A stretch of DNA of 27,382 nucleotides from Cerrena zonata (lineage: Eukaryota > Basidiomycota > Agaricomycetes > Polyporales > Cerrenaceae), in assembly GCA_038087015.1 (NCBI GenBank), contig JASBNA010000144.1:1-27382 (forward strand), in the 5' to 3' direction. Below are positions 1 through 11,095 of this stretch, piece by piece. A program made the translations under genes and the position numbers. A model generated the notes under the pieces. That model saw nothing but the letters and a program-made list of their open reading frames with translations. It did not search any database and was not told the DNA's origin. Every line of letters begins with the position of its first letter. Positions within the stretch are counted from its first letter, which is position 1.

Positions 1-750
1 TGATTGTACAAACAATCTCACTACGCACTGGGTCATCACAAAATCACAAGGTTCAACATGTTGAAGATCAAGTATCGGTGTTCTCCGATATCATCAGAAA
101 TGGCAGTCTTCTATTGGACCTTGCGTCCCGCGGTATGATTATACCAGTACCCTGCGCGCGGTAAGCTGGTTGCCATTCCGCACTAAGTTGTAGAGTCTTA
201 GCACTAAATTGAGACCGGGTGCACGATGGGTAACAGCTCTGTAACCCAGTTCTTTACCTCCCATGTCTGACATGTTAATTCTGACTTTTCTTCAGACAGA
301 GATGTATATCAACGAACGGTGGGAAACAGAACACCAGAATCAGCACAAGAAAGTGTCAATTGGCAGGCAAGTTAACGACAACGATTCCGAGCTGTACATA
401 GAAACAATGCGTCCGCAATACTCAACGGCCTGGTAGGGAAGGTCGTCGAGGTACTCTTGTAGTTCTAGGCTCCGCTGTTTACAACACTACATGCAACCCT
501 TGCCTCTCTATTCCATGATATGAATCTCATACGAAATTGTTGAGGACTATCAGACTCAAGGATAGAGCCTTGTCTGCAAGGAGGCACACCCGCGATTGTG
601 AGACAGTGCTGGAGGATGGGGAGGTTGGCCGCAAGAGACGGCGGATACAACAAGGTGGCAAACGCCGTATCAATGGATGATAGGGTCGACGTCTTTACGA
701 ACTGTCTGTTTTCGCGGTTGGTGCACGCAGCGAACTCATATCTAAACATT
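1..750. other. No identifiable gene
   Basis: I see no convincing coding region on either strand. The open frames here (for example the minus-strand frame at 465-749) have no recognisable motif. This stretch lies downstream of the metalloprotease remnant on the minus strand, so it could hold its decayed 3' end, but nothing in it supports that. Confidence 0.4.
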
Positions 751-754
751 CCAC

Positions 755-1380
755 GGTCAGTGGGAGTTTGCGGGTGATGGATGCTCGAATCTCACAGCAT
801 AATTGACATTTCATCGAATGGTGAGTATGCTGCCAGTCGTTCTTCGAGATGAATGCGTAGGACTGAACGATCCACTTTTGCAGGTGACTATGTATCCGCA
901 TAATAAACCACAGTAGCTAGCCAAAAGATTAGACGAAATGTTAATGATAACATTCGCTCACCTTTATGGTCGAACGTAATTTGCGCCACACGTGCAGGCG
1001 ATTGGTGCTCATGGACGAAGCCGAGCATATGACCACATTCATGAAGAATTGAGTGCATTTCATGAGGGGTGAGTCGAGACTCCGAGTCATCAATACTCGT
1101 TAGTTGTATTATAGGCCTGTCTGCATGAACGTTTTTGCAGTTCGTACCCACGTAGCTCCAAAATGATGTGAACGAGAAGTTAATTCGCACATCCCCGCCA
1201 ATTGCGACATTTTGAATTGCAAGTCGGTGTGTTGCAACCATTTGCCGAGGCAAATCAGTACTTTTCGGTGTTGGATGGAGTTACCATTCAGAAAGGAAAA
1301 TGTTATGTTCTGAGAAACGGTTAAGGTGAGTAATGTAAAAGAGGTGCTGTGACAAACCGATCCAACATCCCACAAGCGCG
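755..1380 (-). pseudogene. Metzincin-type zinc metalloprotease remnant
   Basis: The decisive motif is at 996-1043 on the minus strand: HECGHMLGFVHEHQSP, the extended metzincin zinc site HExxHxxGxxH followed by HEHQSP, as in astacin/matrixin-like fungal proteases. Upstream the frame has FSFTSFWSYVGT, which fits the strand before the active-site helix. A further upstream piece, LGKWLQHTDLQF (about 1245-1210), lies in another frame, so a one-base shift sits near 1205. After the active site, GTGAGC...CATAG (about 955-890) looks like a real intron. The Met-turn 'SIM' is near 800, but the next codons are out of frame and contain a stop. Such enzymes are usually secreted peptidases that use one zinc; no signal peptide could be placed. 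It abuts a Helitron fragment on the same strand. Family call fairly secure, loss of function likely. Confidence 0.6.
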
Positions 1381-1389
1381 AGGAGAGCG

Positions 1390-3600
1390 ATACAGAGTAA
1401 TGAAGGGAGTCAATGTCATCATCGCTATCGCTAGAGGGCTCGATATTTGAAAGCTGTGAGCAAATGCACTGATTGCCTACAGGTAATGTGAGTAATGGCG
1501 ATCGAAATGGGCGCAGCTGTTTACCAATGACGGAGTGTCGGTGCTCATGGCTCGAGTGGTTGACTGTATCACATTTAGGGTAACGTAGTGAGACCGCCTA
1601 ACGCAGCAAGGGATAATCGCCACTATCGGAAACGGTGTCAGGATGTGCCGCGTAGTCTCGATCCGCAGGATCGATATCCTCATCGTCCTCGGCTGTAGAT
1701 GCACTTGACCTGTATCGTTTCAATGTGCAAACTCGAACATAATCATACAGGCATCATGTGTCCATATGTCGTGGTCGATAGATGTAATCATGCACGGTGC
1801 ACCTTGAGACGTCCAACAACCTTTGCACGTGAGTCGACGTCAAGCATGACAGGTTCTTCATCCGAGTCATCCTTCCCTGTCAGATCCACGCGGCAAACTT
1901 CAGCCACAAGCCGAAGATAAGGATACCAGTAACAAGGTTCAAAAGAGTGGCTTGTGTAATGGTCAGGATGCCCAAGCAATGAGGCTCATAACATGGGGCC
2001 CCGGTCTCCAGTTTTGCATTAAGAGCGTTGACAATTTTTGTCATCAATCGACGAGCGGCCTCACCACGATCACCAGAGTCATGAACAATGTCGGCATGTT
2101 TATCAGGCACAGTACAAATAACCTCGAACAAAGTATATTTTTTAAGCTGGTACTTTGTGATGTAATCAGGTATGTAAGCGATTACTGCTTTCACCTGAGT
2201 TCCAGAGAGTAGACAGGTGGTGTCGGTGTTACATCGGATGAGGTAATCTACCAGCGATGTGAACGAATTGATCACAGGTTCTTTATGCTTTAACTGTAAC
2301 GCTCCAAGCTCATCAAACGTTGACTCAAGACGAGCCTCGCGAGGGAAACGAGCACGACATTCGCCCTGACGTAGACAGTGAGGACCACATTTGTGCACAT
2401 GATTTTTCATCACCAAATTATCGATGATATCCCGAAAGGTCTGCATATATTCATTTATCACTTGGGGGGATCAATCAATTGCAGGAGGACTCTCGGGCAG
2501 AGACATTGTAGGATCGGAATCGCTGGCAATAGAGGAAGAGGGCAAATCCCCTAACACTTCTTTGAGGGGACCGGAGAATAATTCTCCTGTGCAGCATGAC
2601 TCCAACCATTCGATCATCTCCTGTTGAAATTCGGGACTTTGCAATACCCGATCACGAATTTGCTGAGGAGTCAGAGAGCATTTCATCCACAGGAGACGAT
2701 GAAGGTGCAGAGTTAGCCGCCCCTGCGTTTCCACTGTGCCGTAGTAACCAGCGGTAGGTCCAAACAGACCATCAGTACCAGTTCCCCACCTTAAAATATG
2801 CTTGATAAACAGGGTAACGATTAGATGAAAGAACTTCGCAAAAGCGACGGGATTGCGGGCGACAGCTCGCATACGAGCACTGGCGTCAGGCATCAAGGGA
2901 CAAGACGACATAAGATCAATGTCCTCACCAGCGTAGTTCAAACAGATAGGAATTTTAAGGTCCGCGGGTGAAACGGTGATGAAGAATACGGGAGTGCCGA
3001 CGTGATAAGTTAGTGAACGAATCTCACCTTTCTGACGCCGCTTTTGAGTTGTAGAATTGGGGACGTGGCCGGCGACGTGGCCGACGAAATGTAGCAGTTC
3101 AAAGCAATGTTTTTCTGAGACTGCATAAAGTTACTTATTCTCTTCGCTTACACCGCCAGCCCGGACTGAGCTGATTTTCAGAGTTTTGATGGAGAGTGGT
3201 ACACTAGCGCGCAGAGATGCGAGTGAGGTTGCCCAGATGTCACACGTATTAAGAAACGACAATACTATCACACCACCGGAGTTTGACCAAATTGTCAAAC
3301 TCTATGCGTTCTACAGTTTCCGCAAATGATTTAAATCAGCGGTGCAAGTATATGGCAGAGATATACTACTACATAAACTGTACAGATTTATAGCAGGTTC
3401 GGTGTAAAATTGAGTGTGCCAGAGGGGAAAGGGTAGGATTTTGACACTAGAGTTTGAAGCGTCAAACTCCGGTGGTGTGATAGTAGGTTTCGAGTCAGTA
3501 CCGCTCAATATCCCTCTCATATCCGCGCTTCATGTAACTCAGACCTCATTGAAACCTGCGAAGGACCTCAATTGTATAGACTATTATGTGAGCTTTGTCA
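1390..3600 (-). pseudogene. Helitron Rep/helicase protein, N-terminal (HUH) part, degenerate
   Basis: This is the Helitron-like N-terminal region of a rolling-circle transposase. In order on the minus strand: a degenerate stretch (3560-3485), a MITE interruption (3265-3483), ATSLASLRASVPLSIKTL (about 3230-3175), GTPVFFITVSPADLKIP (about 3000-2950), and GYYGTVETQGRLTLHLHRLLW (ending 2687). The last contains the HLH of the HUH nickase site. Then follow IRCNTDTTCLLSGTQVKAVI with DYITK (about 2240-2150), GHPDHYTSHSF (about 1975-1940) and YIYRPRHMD (about 1770-1745). Lesions: no ATG where expected, an in-frame TGA at 2473-2471, a frameshift near 1980, and further stops below 1760. The SF1 helicase domain that should follow is not visible; recognisable sequence stops near 1400 beside the metalloprotease remnant. 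No TC or CTRR termini could be placed. Confidence 0.8.
3265..3483. mobile_element. 219-base MITE with 23-base TIRs and TA target duplication
   Basis: The element begins CTATCACACCACCGGAGTTT and ends with the exact inverse, giving 23-base perfect terminal inverted repeats. It is flanked by TA on both sides (3263-3264 and 3484-3485), as expected of Tc1/mariner-mobilised non-autonomous elements. Just inside each TIR is a small hairpin (GTTTGAC..GTCAAAC on the left, GTTTGA..TCAAAC on the right). It has no coding capacity. Helitron-like sequence lies on both sides, so it jumped into the Helitron reading frame. A second, internally duplicated copy sits at the centre of the large palindrome (14478-14867). 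Confidence 0.9.
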
Positions 3601-4682
3601 CATATATCCCCGATGTAATTTGGTCAGACCCTATCCATCTCTGTACTTGCCGCTCTGTGAGCATGGTGGCTACTTGATGATGTAGCGCTGCTGACAATAA
3701 TGATACTGGGGCCCAATGTGTATATTGCCATGATGATAATATCATACAAAGATTGGACATAAGAGTATAAAGTATAACAGTAACAATTCTGATTAAACTA
3801 GCATGAGCTGAATGTTCGATGTTGAACCTAACATATACTGCATTCCTTAGTTTGATGGTGAATTTTGTACCTCAACCAGTTATCCAAGTCAGGAAGAGTG
3901 TTTTCCTAGAGACGATGTCAGTGAGTCTCATCTCCAAATAGAAATATATATAACATACATAAGTGAATACCGGAGTGAAAGAATATTGACAATGGACTTT
4001 AGAACAATAAACATATAGCGTGAAGGGCAGAAAACCGAGAGACAGACCTGGTGAGTGGGAACATTGGGTGAATTGACACTAGTTGTTGATGTGATGGTAC
4101 TAATAAAACATACCTCTGAGATGATGTATTGTACTGAAGAGCCACAATAAGGCATATGAGAATGTAAGCCCAATGTATTGAGGATATAATAATATACTTA
4201 CCTACGGCCGAAGAGCCCAACAAGTCTCCTTCCTTCAAACGGGATGGTGATGTGACCAAGTTGATCGTTCAACATTCAGGTTCCAATGCCGAGCGAGACA
4301 ATAGCCCCAGTTACCTAATCGTCAGGCCCTGAGACTTCTTAGGGTGCACACTTCGAGCAAAGATAGAGATAAGTTATAGAGGTTTGACTCTGTGTCTGAG
4401 CAAAGAAGATGGTCGAAAGGATGCAAGTGTGAAGTTCGCTGCCAGCGTGTCAAAATGTGGAACGTCCAGTTTTACCACGAAATCCATCTATATGAGTCTA
4501 ACCGCTCCGATGATATTACAGTGTGAAATTGAGACCCACAGAGACGCCAATGTATCTTATGTTAACGAGCTTCCAATGAGATTTAATTTGAATGAAGGCT
4601 ATCTTTGTACAAAATTATGGGCTATATTGTGTCCCAAAATTATTTTCCGCGGTAAGTACCAGAATTCAGTGATGCAAGGTCA
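3601..4682. other. AT-rich stretch, no identifiable gene
   Basis: No convincing coding sequence. The longest frame (4384-4713, plus) has no start context and no recognisable motif. Two stretches (3720-4000 and 4080-4200) are AT-rich. I see no tRNA or transposon termini here. Confidence 0.4.
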
Positions 4683-5039
4683 GATGAATAGTCGCCAAAG
4701 TCAGGTTACGTGACTTTGTGAATATTCAGGATAAGTCACAGGTTAAAGTCCTGCCTTGACTTATCGGAGCGACGACCTGCTCTGATTGGCTACTGGTGAG
4801 GACTAGACGCCGAAGTACGTGACAGCCGCCTAGCTCAAAAAGGCTAGAAGTCATGCTTATATAATATGGACAATTCGACGGAAATGATCTTGACTGACTT
4901 TCAGACTTTGGATATCTAATCTCTTATCAGTGGGAAAGTACCTCTATATTGAGATAAGTCGGATAAGTTATGGTCATTTCCCACGAGTAAAGCTAGGCGG
5001 ATGAATAGTCAGTGACTGTGACCGCAAGTCACTGACTTA
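4683..5039. repeat. Cluster of nested inverted repeats, possible degenerate MITE or structured RNA
   Basis: An 11-base direct repeat GATGAATAGTC occurs at 4683-4693 and 5000-5010. Between them CCGCCTAGCT (4826-4835) pairs exactly with AGCTAGGCGG (4991-5000), and inside that GTGGGAAA (4930-4937) pairs with TTTCCCAC (4977-4984). Immediately after, AGTCAGTGACT (5007-5017) pairs with AGTCACTGACT (5027-5037) around a 9-base loop. ATAAGTC or its complement recurs about five times. There is no coding frame. Nested arms plus a direct repeat fit a decayed foldback element; a transcribed structured RNA is an alternative with no direct support. Confidence 0.45.
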
Positions 5040-6700
5040 GACATCACTGTCGCAAATACAGAGGCAAAACTCCCGCGCTAGAACTCTTGCCTAAACAAGT
5101 AAGTTACTACTTATTCCTTACGCTACGGCTTCAGCAGTGAACACAACATGACCCAACTCGCTTCAGACTTACCAATTGAATAGAGCCTGTAAAATATTTT
5201 CTAGCACATTTACTGCCGCAAATACCATCGAGTCTATGTAATAATATTACATCGAAACTCCGTTTTCACTATGTCATTCAAACGCCCGTGCACTCAACCT
5301 CCTTCCATATTTGTATCACACGGGCGCTCTGTCAAGCAGGTCGTTTGTATTCATCACACCGAGCACCCGTGTAGTGAGTACACAGAGAGCATTTATAGTG
5401 CTCATAATACAGATAGAGGAGAATCAAGTATAAAAATAGCATTAAATGGATGGAAAGCAATAACTAGAGTATTAATGATTAATATATGAGTAATTACCAG
5501 CGATAAGTCGAACGCCTGAGACAATAGGAACAGATAATCCGAAAGTGGATAAATGGACTTCTGGACCTAAGGCTCAATTTGGGCTAACTTTTGAAATGGA
5601 CTTATAGACCGGCTCAAAGTGGGCTGGGCTAGAGGTCTATTCGTCTAATAGCCCAGGTCCAATAGCCCAACTGTTCATGGGTTCCCCCATATGCTCAAGC
5701 AGCCGGTTCTGAGGTCAAACCAATGTCATAGCAGTCTCATTTGATGCGAGTCTTCCGAGATCTACCTTGTCTGAGCCCAAGCCGACTGCTCATGTCTCCG
5801 TGATCCGAACACCCGATGTGCGACCCAGGTTTCACAGGGTTGGCGGTGTAGCTAACTTAGCGCCTGCCAAATCTGAGCTTAGATTCACGTACATCAACTG
5901 GTATCTATCCTCTAACTTTGCGTGACGGTACTCTCACTGCTATCTGACGTTGCGCTCACTGTCATCTATGTATATGCCGACATTGTGTTGTCCACACCCG
6001 AACACTGTACCTGTACCCTCTCCGAGTCAGGCGTTGGATGCTTCCAGTTTGTGAGATGTGGGCCGACTGCCGTTCTTGTGAATACAGCATCCCAGACATC
6101 TCAGGATTGAGACATGCAGAGAGATATGATTGTCAGAAGGTGTGTCCATGTCACATTTCTTCCCTTCATTCAACATGTCAAGCTTATCGGCTCCCAAGGC
6201 CACTGTCATTTGACGGTCGTTAATTATGTTCCGAGTCGTGTTGGCATTGGGTGCGGTCGACGGATTGCTCCTAGGCTTGCACATTCCATTGAGATATGCA
6301 TTCAAGGTCTGCATATAGTCCTTCTGTTCTGCCGCTATCAATCCCACCCTCTGTAGATGTTAATAAACCGCTGTGGATGCAGTAACTATGACAGCCTTGA
6401 TGAAAAAACTTCGAAACATCAATTAGTTGTTCATCTATCTAACACTCAAGATAGGCTGTGGGCAGTAGTAGGCGATAGTAATCCGCAAACTATGTGGCTA
6501 TTAGCTACTTTTTACGAATTCAACATTCGAGTGGTACTTTCGGGGATCGGAAATATAGTTCGTGTAGTAGTAACTGTGTATCATGTCGTGGTATTAACAG
6601 GCTCGCTACTCAGTAGAAAAATGCATAGCCTTCCAGTGCGTGTGCGAATGAAACCTCGACAAGTGTTGCATAGGCTTCACTCCTAGATTCTCAGTGCTTG
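5040..6700. other. No identifiable gene
   Basis: Several short frames exist. A minus-strand frame at 6027-6347 starts MGLIAAEQKDYMQTLNAYLN and looks mildly protein-like, but I cannot assign it. Around 5560-5680 the words TGGACCT/AGGTCCA and GGGCTA/TAGCCC recur in both orientations, as in the subterminal repeats of hAT-type elements; no matching termini could be found. Confidence 0.35.
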
Positions 6701-6707
6701 TGTGAAT

Positions 6708-6815
6708 GTAAGCAAACGTAAGTGAGCGTAAGTGAGCATAAGTGAATGCAGGTAAGCATCAGTAAGTGGTACGTAAGTGGATGTAAGTGAGTGTCACTAA
6801 GTCAGGTGTAAGTTC
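6708..6815 (+). repeat. Degenerate array of 8-10-base GTAAGTGA-like units
   Basis: From 6708 the sequence reads as GTAAGCAAAC, GTAAGTGAGC, GTAAGTGAGC, ATAAGTGAAT, and then looser copies of GTAAGT at irregular 8-15-base spacing to about 6815. At least seven near copies are visible; the first four keep a 10-base period. The array lies just beyond the 3' end of the Mutator-like gene (minus strand), so it could be part of that element's terminal region. GTAAGT also happens to match the 5' splice-site consensus. Confidence 0.6.
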
Positions 6816-7175
6816 ACGTATGCAAATTCACTTATACACTATAACACTACCGTACGCTAGCTTATATTAACTTAAGTTCACATGAGTCTTCTGTCGCTAT
6901 TTGGTACACTCACTTCACACCGAACACTACTTTATAACATAGAGAGATAATATTCAAGTATAAAAGTATTATAATACGAGGATCAGGATAATCAAGAGAT
7001 GATAACAGTACTATTATGGCCGCTTTGGTTGCGTGAACTTCTGCGCAGACGCTTGGGGATGTTTCCTGGTTGGATCCAGTTGCCTGTGGGGTTTCGCTAG
7101 TGCGCATGCGTTTTTGATCCAGACCAGTGGTGGTCTCTTGCTGACGTTGTCGCATGCGAGGCCGGGGGACTTTTG

Positions 7176-8336
7176 TCATGGCAGGCGGTGCCTTTGATTG
7201 GGAATCGGTGCAGTCAGAACACTTTCGCAGAGTACCACTGCCAACCAATCCTGCTGAGATCGGTTGTGGCCAGGGATATTGAATTTATCAAGTGTCCCTT
7301 CAGCGGGAGCAATGAATGCTAGAGGGCTATCTGGATTCCAAATGATATTGAAATCATCTCTGATTTCAACGCCTAGTGTGGATAAGTGAGAACGGGAGAG
7401 ATCAACTATGTCCAATGAATCGGACTGAATCTCATCCCCCTCAATTGAGGCCAGGACATATTCAGGTATAGAAACATGCCTGAGAAGTCTATAATCCGAC
7501 TTGTAGACTAGTTTTTCAGTTACAGGGTCAAGTCGTTTTGTCCCAATTACTATACGTGCAACCTCGTCGCCATCCTGAGGGCTTCGCTCCAAGTATTCCC
7601 GCAAGACAACGAGCTTCCCGGCACCAAATACCAATTAGTCGATGTCAGGTCTGAGAGAATCGAGACCTTCAAGTGACAGTGCCTTCACATAGCTAAACAT
7701 CTAGGACGCCGCCTCTTCCACTAGTGAAACATCGCCTAAGAGTATTGGCAACTTTAAATCAGCGAGCCACTGTGAAACCGCGGCAGCTTTATTTCCTCCT
7801 TTCAGAGCGTTCCAAAAATCTTGAAATGCATCGAATCCCAGATGAGTAGACGTTCGGAAAATGATAATGTCAAGGATTGGGTTGAACACTTTTCGTAATG
7901 CTGCCTGAAGATGAGGATTTCTGTACGACAGTGTTTTATCTTCGTCTTCAACAGGGCTAGCTGGCCAGAGAAAAGGACCAATAGGCTAGATGGCAGATGT
8001 ATTTAATTACAATTAAACTAACGTACAAATGGTACATACCTTGCCAGTAGTTTGCCACATAGCACCTCCGAATTCACGCTGATTCGTGAGAAGCTTCCCG
8101 CATGCTTCCAAAGAAAGGTGTAAGAATCTAGTAGTAGGCTTTTCTCCTCGTCGATATGAATTGCCGTAATGCCACTCGATGTTAGGTAAAGTTTGATCAT
8201 TTGCATCCCGACCGATGATTACGCCTGGGTAAACATGTCTACTGCGTTGGTCAGTGGGAAATAGACCAAAAGAACCGAGCCTATTTATCACAGCTAGTTC
8301 ATTATTAATGTAGTAAAAAGGCGATGTCATACTCAC
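7176..8336 (-). other. C-terminal region of the MULE protein, unassigned
   Basis: After a probable intron (about 8325-8282, GTGAGT..CTAG) the frame reads NRLGSFGLFPTDQRSRHVYP and later NIEWHYGNSYRRGEK. After another intron it continues PHLQAALRKVFNP through SQWLADLKLPILLGDVS to a TAG (7703-7701). It then runs in the same frame past a TAA (7637-7635) into LVVLREYLERSPQDGDEVAR and the terminal PGHNRSQQDWLAVV. I cannot name a domain; the first part could be a small chromatin-binding-type fold. It is acidic with many aromatic residues, and the frame stays constant across both stops, showing they are recent. Confidence 0.5.
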
Positions 8337-8729
8337 ATTGAATCGTTCCAGGTGCCGGTGGATACTGAAAATGATGGTCCCTCATCATCGCTCGAGCTCC
8401 ATGCCATTTTTGATAGATTGTTGGGGCTATTGGTGTGAAAAAGTCTTCTGTCTTCGACTTCAGTTGCAGATTTCTCATGTGTTTTTGATGTTTGATCTGG
8501 AGAGGTTGTGATTGAGGTCGCAGTGTTAGACTCCTCAAGAGGAGTGACTATGTAAATACCTTTATCTGTAGAGGGAGCACAATATACTGTGGCATCTTTA
8601 GAGGGTATATTAGGTTCCGCCTGAGATACCGTGACTGTCTCCACACCCCGTTCTATCCACTGTCATAGTTTTGTCAAGGTTTACCATATTTGCGAAGATA
8701 GTATGACACAATACGTACCGCGTCCTCCG

Positions 8730-9842
8730 TCACTCTATGATAAATCCACATCGACGCCAAGTAAGACTGAGTTTAAGAATTGATGGCTCTCCGATAGCTT
8801 TCATGATACCCTGGTCCCGACAATCGTCATATAAGAATGTTTGGTCCCCAATAAGAAACTGAGCCGTCCAATGGTGGCTAGACTGCGACTTCGATTGTTG
8901 TGCAATCTTATAGAGTACGCGACCTATTAGACGATAGGTTACAGTGCTTGAAGAGGTTGTATCAGAGACATTCTGTGAATGAATGCTGGCGTTCAGCGTC
9001 GGATGAATCAGATTTCCGGTGGCCAATATTTTGGGGAGCTCGCTCTTGAGTATCAACGAGGTCGTTGGTAGAATGGCTAGCATTTGAGGCCACCTTGTTC
9101 GAAACTCCTTAACCACTGTGGCGTTTGATGAGCATTCACGACAGGCATCCAATGTGGATTGACGCAAGTCAGGGCCATCATGTTCCCTTTCAGCGAGCTG
9201 ATCTGTGGTTGCACGAGGAATGAAATGGTTAAGATAATCGCCAATAGTAGGGAGCTGTTATTTTACTCGTTTGGATATCCATTGAACATCATCATCACGG
9301 ATGTGTAGAAGTAATACCGGTTTTGCAGCAACAGACGTCCTATGCCCTAATGGACATTCAAAGACTGTCACATGCTGTATATCACAAGTGTTCGCTGTGG
9401 CAGATTGCGCTTCCTGAGAAGCAAAAGAGCAATGAACAACAAATGGCATTAATGATAAATAGAGATAATTTACCTCCGCTTCGGCTTCTTTTAGCATCGT
9501 TCTCATCCATCTCCTTAAATCTCCAGCTGCGTCGTCGTTATACAATCGCCACTTTCAGAATAAAAAGTGTCTAGCGAATGCCTGCGTTCCTGCTAGAATC
9601 CGTAAGCCGTCATCAAAGCTCGCTTTAGTCCTAGACCTATTAATCCACTCTTGACGTCGGATGAAGTCCCGTAATATTGGTTGCATATAGCAATCAATGG
9701 GCAAACTGGAGATCAGATCCTCGCGAGTCTGTTCCGGCCACAGAAGAAAGGCTCCGAACAGTACTTCCAGGGCTGTATCAATGAAGCATGAGTTTTCATG
9801 CCATGAGAAACTTTGTGTGAGGCGAGTAGGAGGGTCTGACAA
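8730..9842 (-). other. Ubiquitin-specific-protease-like (C19) domain fused to the MULE transposase
   Basis: The N-terminal box reads SWHENSCFIDTALEVLFGAF, matching the USP pattern N-x-C in which Cys (codon 9788-9786) is the nucleophile. An intron (about 9475-9420, GTAAAT..CTCAG) and a CDIQHVTVFEC/ACREC Cys pair follow, recalling the zinc finger inserted in USPs. The C-terminal box reads TYRLIGRVLY, then SSHHWTAQFL (His at about 8876-8871) and FLYDDCRD, matching the USP Y-x-L..GHYTA..YDD arrangement. An in-frame TAA at 9260-9258 splits the domain. Known USPs cleave ubiquitin from proteins; here the substrate is unknown and the domain may act on transposase stability or be vestigial. The match is by motif order only. 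Confidence 0.55.
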
Positions 9843-10013
9843 AGAACCGCCTGCAGATTTACGAGGGGGAATCAGAGTTATTTGACTCTGTTACTCGCAA
9901 AGCATCCGCTGTATCAGGTGCTCGTCCATCATTGACATCATACAGTCTCCGGGTCAATCTTGTGTTGCATGAACGAGGCGGTTTGGCAACAAAATAACCA
10001 GCTATAATGTTTG

Positions 10014-11092
10014 TTAGATTTTTACAGAGTTTCTATATGTATGTGGAACCTCTGATGCAACCGAGGGGTCCATCGTCCGCTTAGCCGGAAAGATCATACG
10101 AGCTATGACAGGTCTTGTCCACCAATTAATCCACGTCCTAAGTGGTTTGAAGGAGGCATGGAAAGAAGAAATGAGGTCGTTGAACTGAGCTTCGGTGGTT
10201 TCATTGGATACCACTTAGCGTCGAAGGTTATCGAAGTGGTCCTGTTCAGCTGGTGGTACTAGATTTGGGTCTTTCCGTAGACGAGTACTGATCGATAGAA
10301 ATGGGTTTCGCAACCGACTTGATGATTAGAGGCCTCATCAAGCCATGCCTGGTACTGAGCTTGTTGAGCGCTCGATACAAGTGTACTCCAATTCGGCATA
10401 AGATCCCTCAATGTAGCGGCGTACTCTTCCGCATGTGCGCTACGCTGAGATGAGGAGAAATCAAACGCCTAGACACAGAAGATATCATATTCGAGCTGAG
10501 GATCTATGATAAGGATACTTACATTCAGTAAAGACTTCGAGTTAAATTTGTCACCAGCAGCCTCGACAATTTTTCGATTCAGGTATCGGAAATGGGGACG
10601 ATGGTGCTCCGTTTCTAGATGAACTACCCAGGTATAAAGAACCGGAGCCCATGCCATCAAGACCGAATTGAATGCACATGTGGTGAGAAGTGTGCCCTCG
10701 CGGAAATAAGAATGGTCGCCATCGGTAACAAAACCATGTCGACCGGGCCCCGAGCTTGAATTCTCAGTCCAGTCAAGTACGGATTCGGTAACAACATCCC
10801 GCATCCAGCGAGTTTGGAGAGTAGAATAGCCCAGATTGGCCATACTCGATTGGACCATGAACGGCTCCAGTGGATCGAGTTTCTTCGTCAGTTGTGTCAG
10901 GGATTTGATAGTAGCAAAACCGCCCTTTCCAGTTGTAGTGCTCATACCCTGACGGGCATGACTCTTTGCTACATGATAACGCGCCGTGGATGGTTTGGCA
11001 AGTGTAGGTGAGATGAGAGGAAGCGGGACGGACCCAGGTGCAGTAGTTCCTGTACGTAATTGGTGTGCCGACGCATTAGGGTTTTGTTGGAT
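10014..11092 (-). other. DDE (MULE-type) catalytic core
   Basis: The first acidic site is in FVTDGDHSYFREGTLL; D75 of the 10945 frame lies at 10723-10721. It is followed by WAPVLYTWVVHLETEHHRPHF, a hallmark of basidiomycete MULE-like transposases. After an intron (about 10514-10470) the next exon begins AFDFSSSQRSAHAEEY, the likely second Asp region, and reaches GCETHFYRS (about 10310), probably carrying the third acidic residue. The core ends with TWINWWTRPVIARMIFPA (about 10125-10072). The frame upstream of the first methionine is open to the TAA at 11095, with TARYHVAKSHARQG just before it, so that methionine is not the true start. Confidence 0.7.
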
Positions 11093-11095
11093 TTA

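Noticed and set aside
4384..4713. Plus-strand frame with faint resemblance to a sliding-clamp (PCNA) C-terminal half
   Set aside because: Only scattered residues fit (a KFAAS word and a final PKI); no continuous conserved block, and the surroundings show no exon structure.
5560..5680. A second hAT-like element
   Set aside because: GGGCT/AGCCC-rich words resemble hAT subterminal repeats, but no pair of termini or target duplication could be found.
6027..6347. Minus-strand 106-codon frame as a conserved protein
   Set aside because: It looks mildly protein-like at its start but matches no family I can name and lacks flanking exon signals, so no function was assigned.
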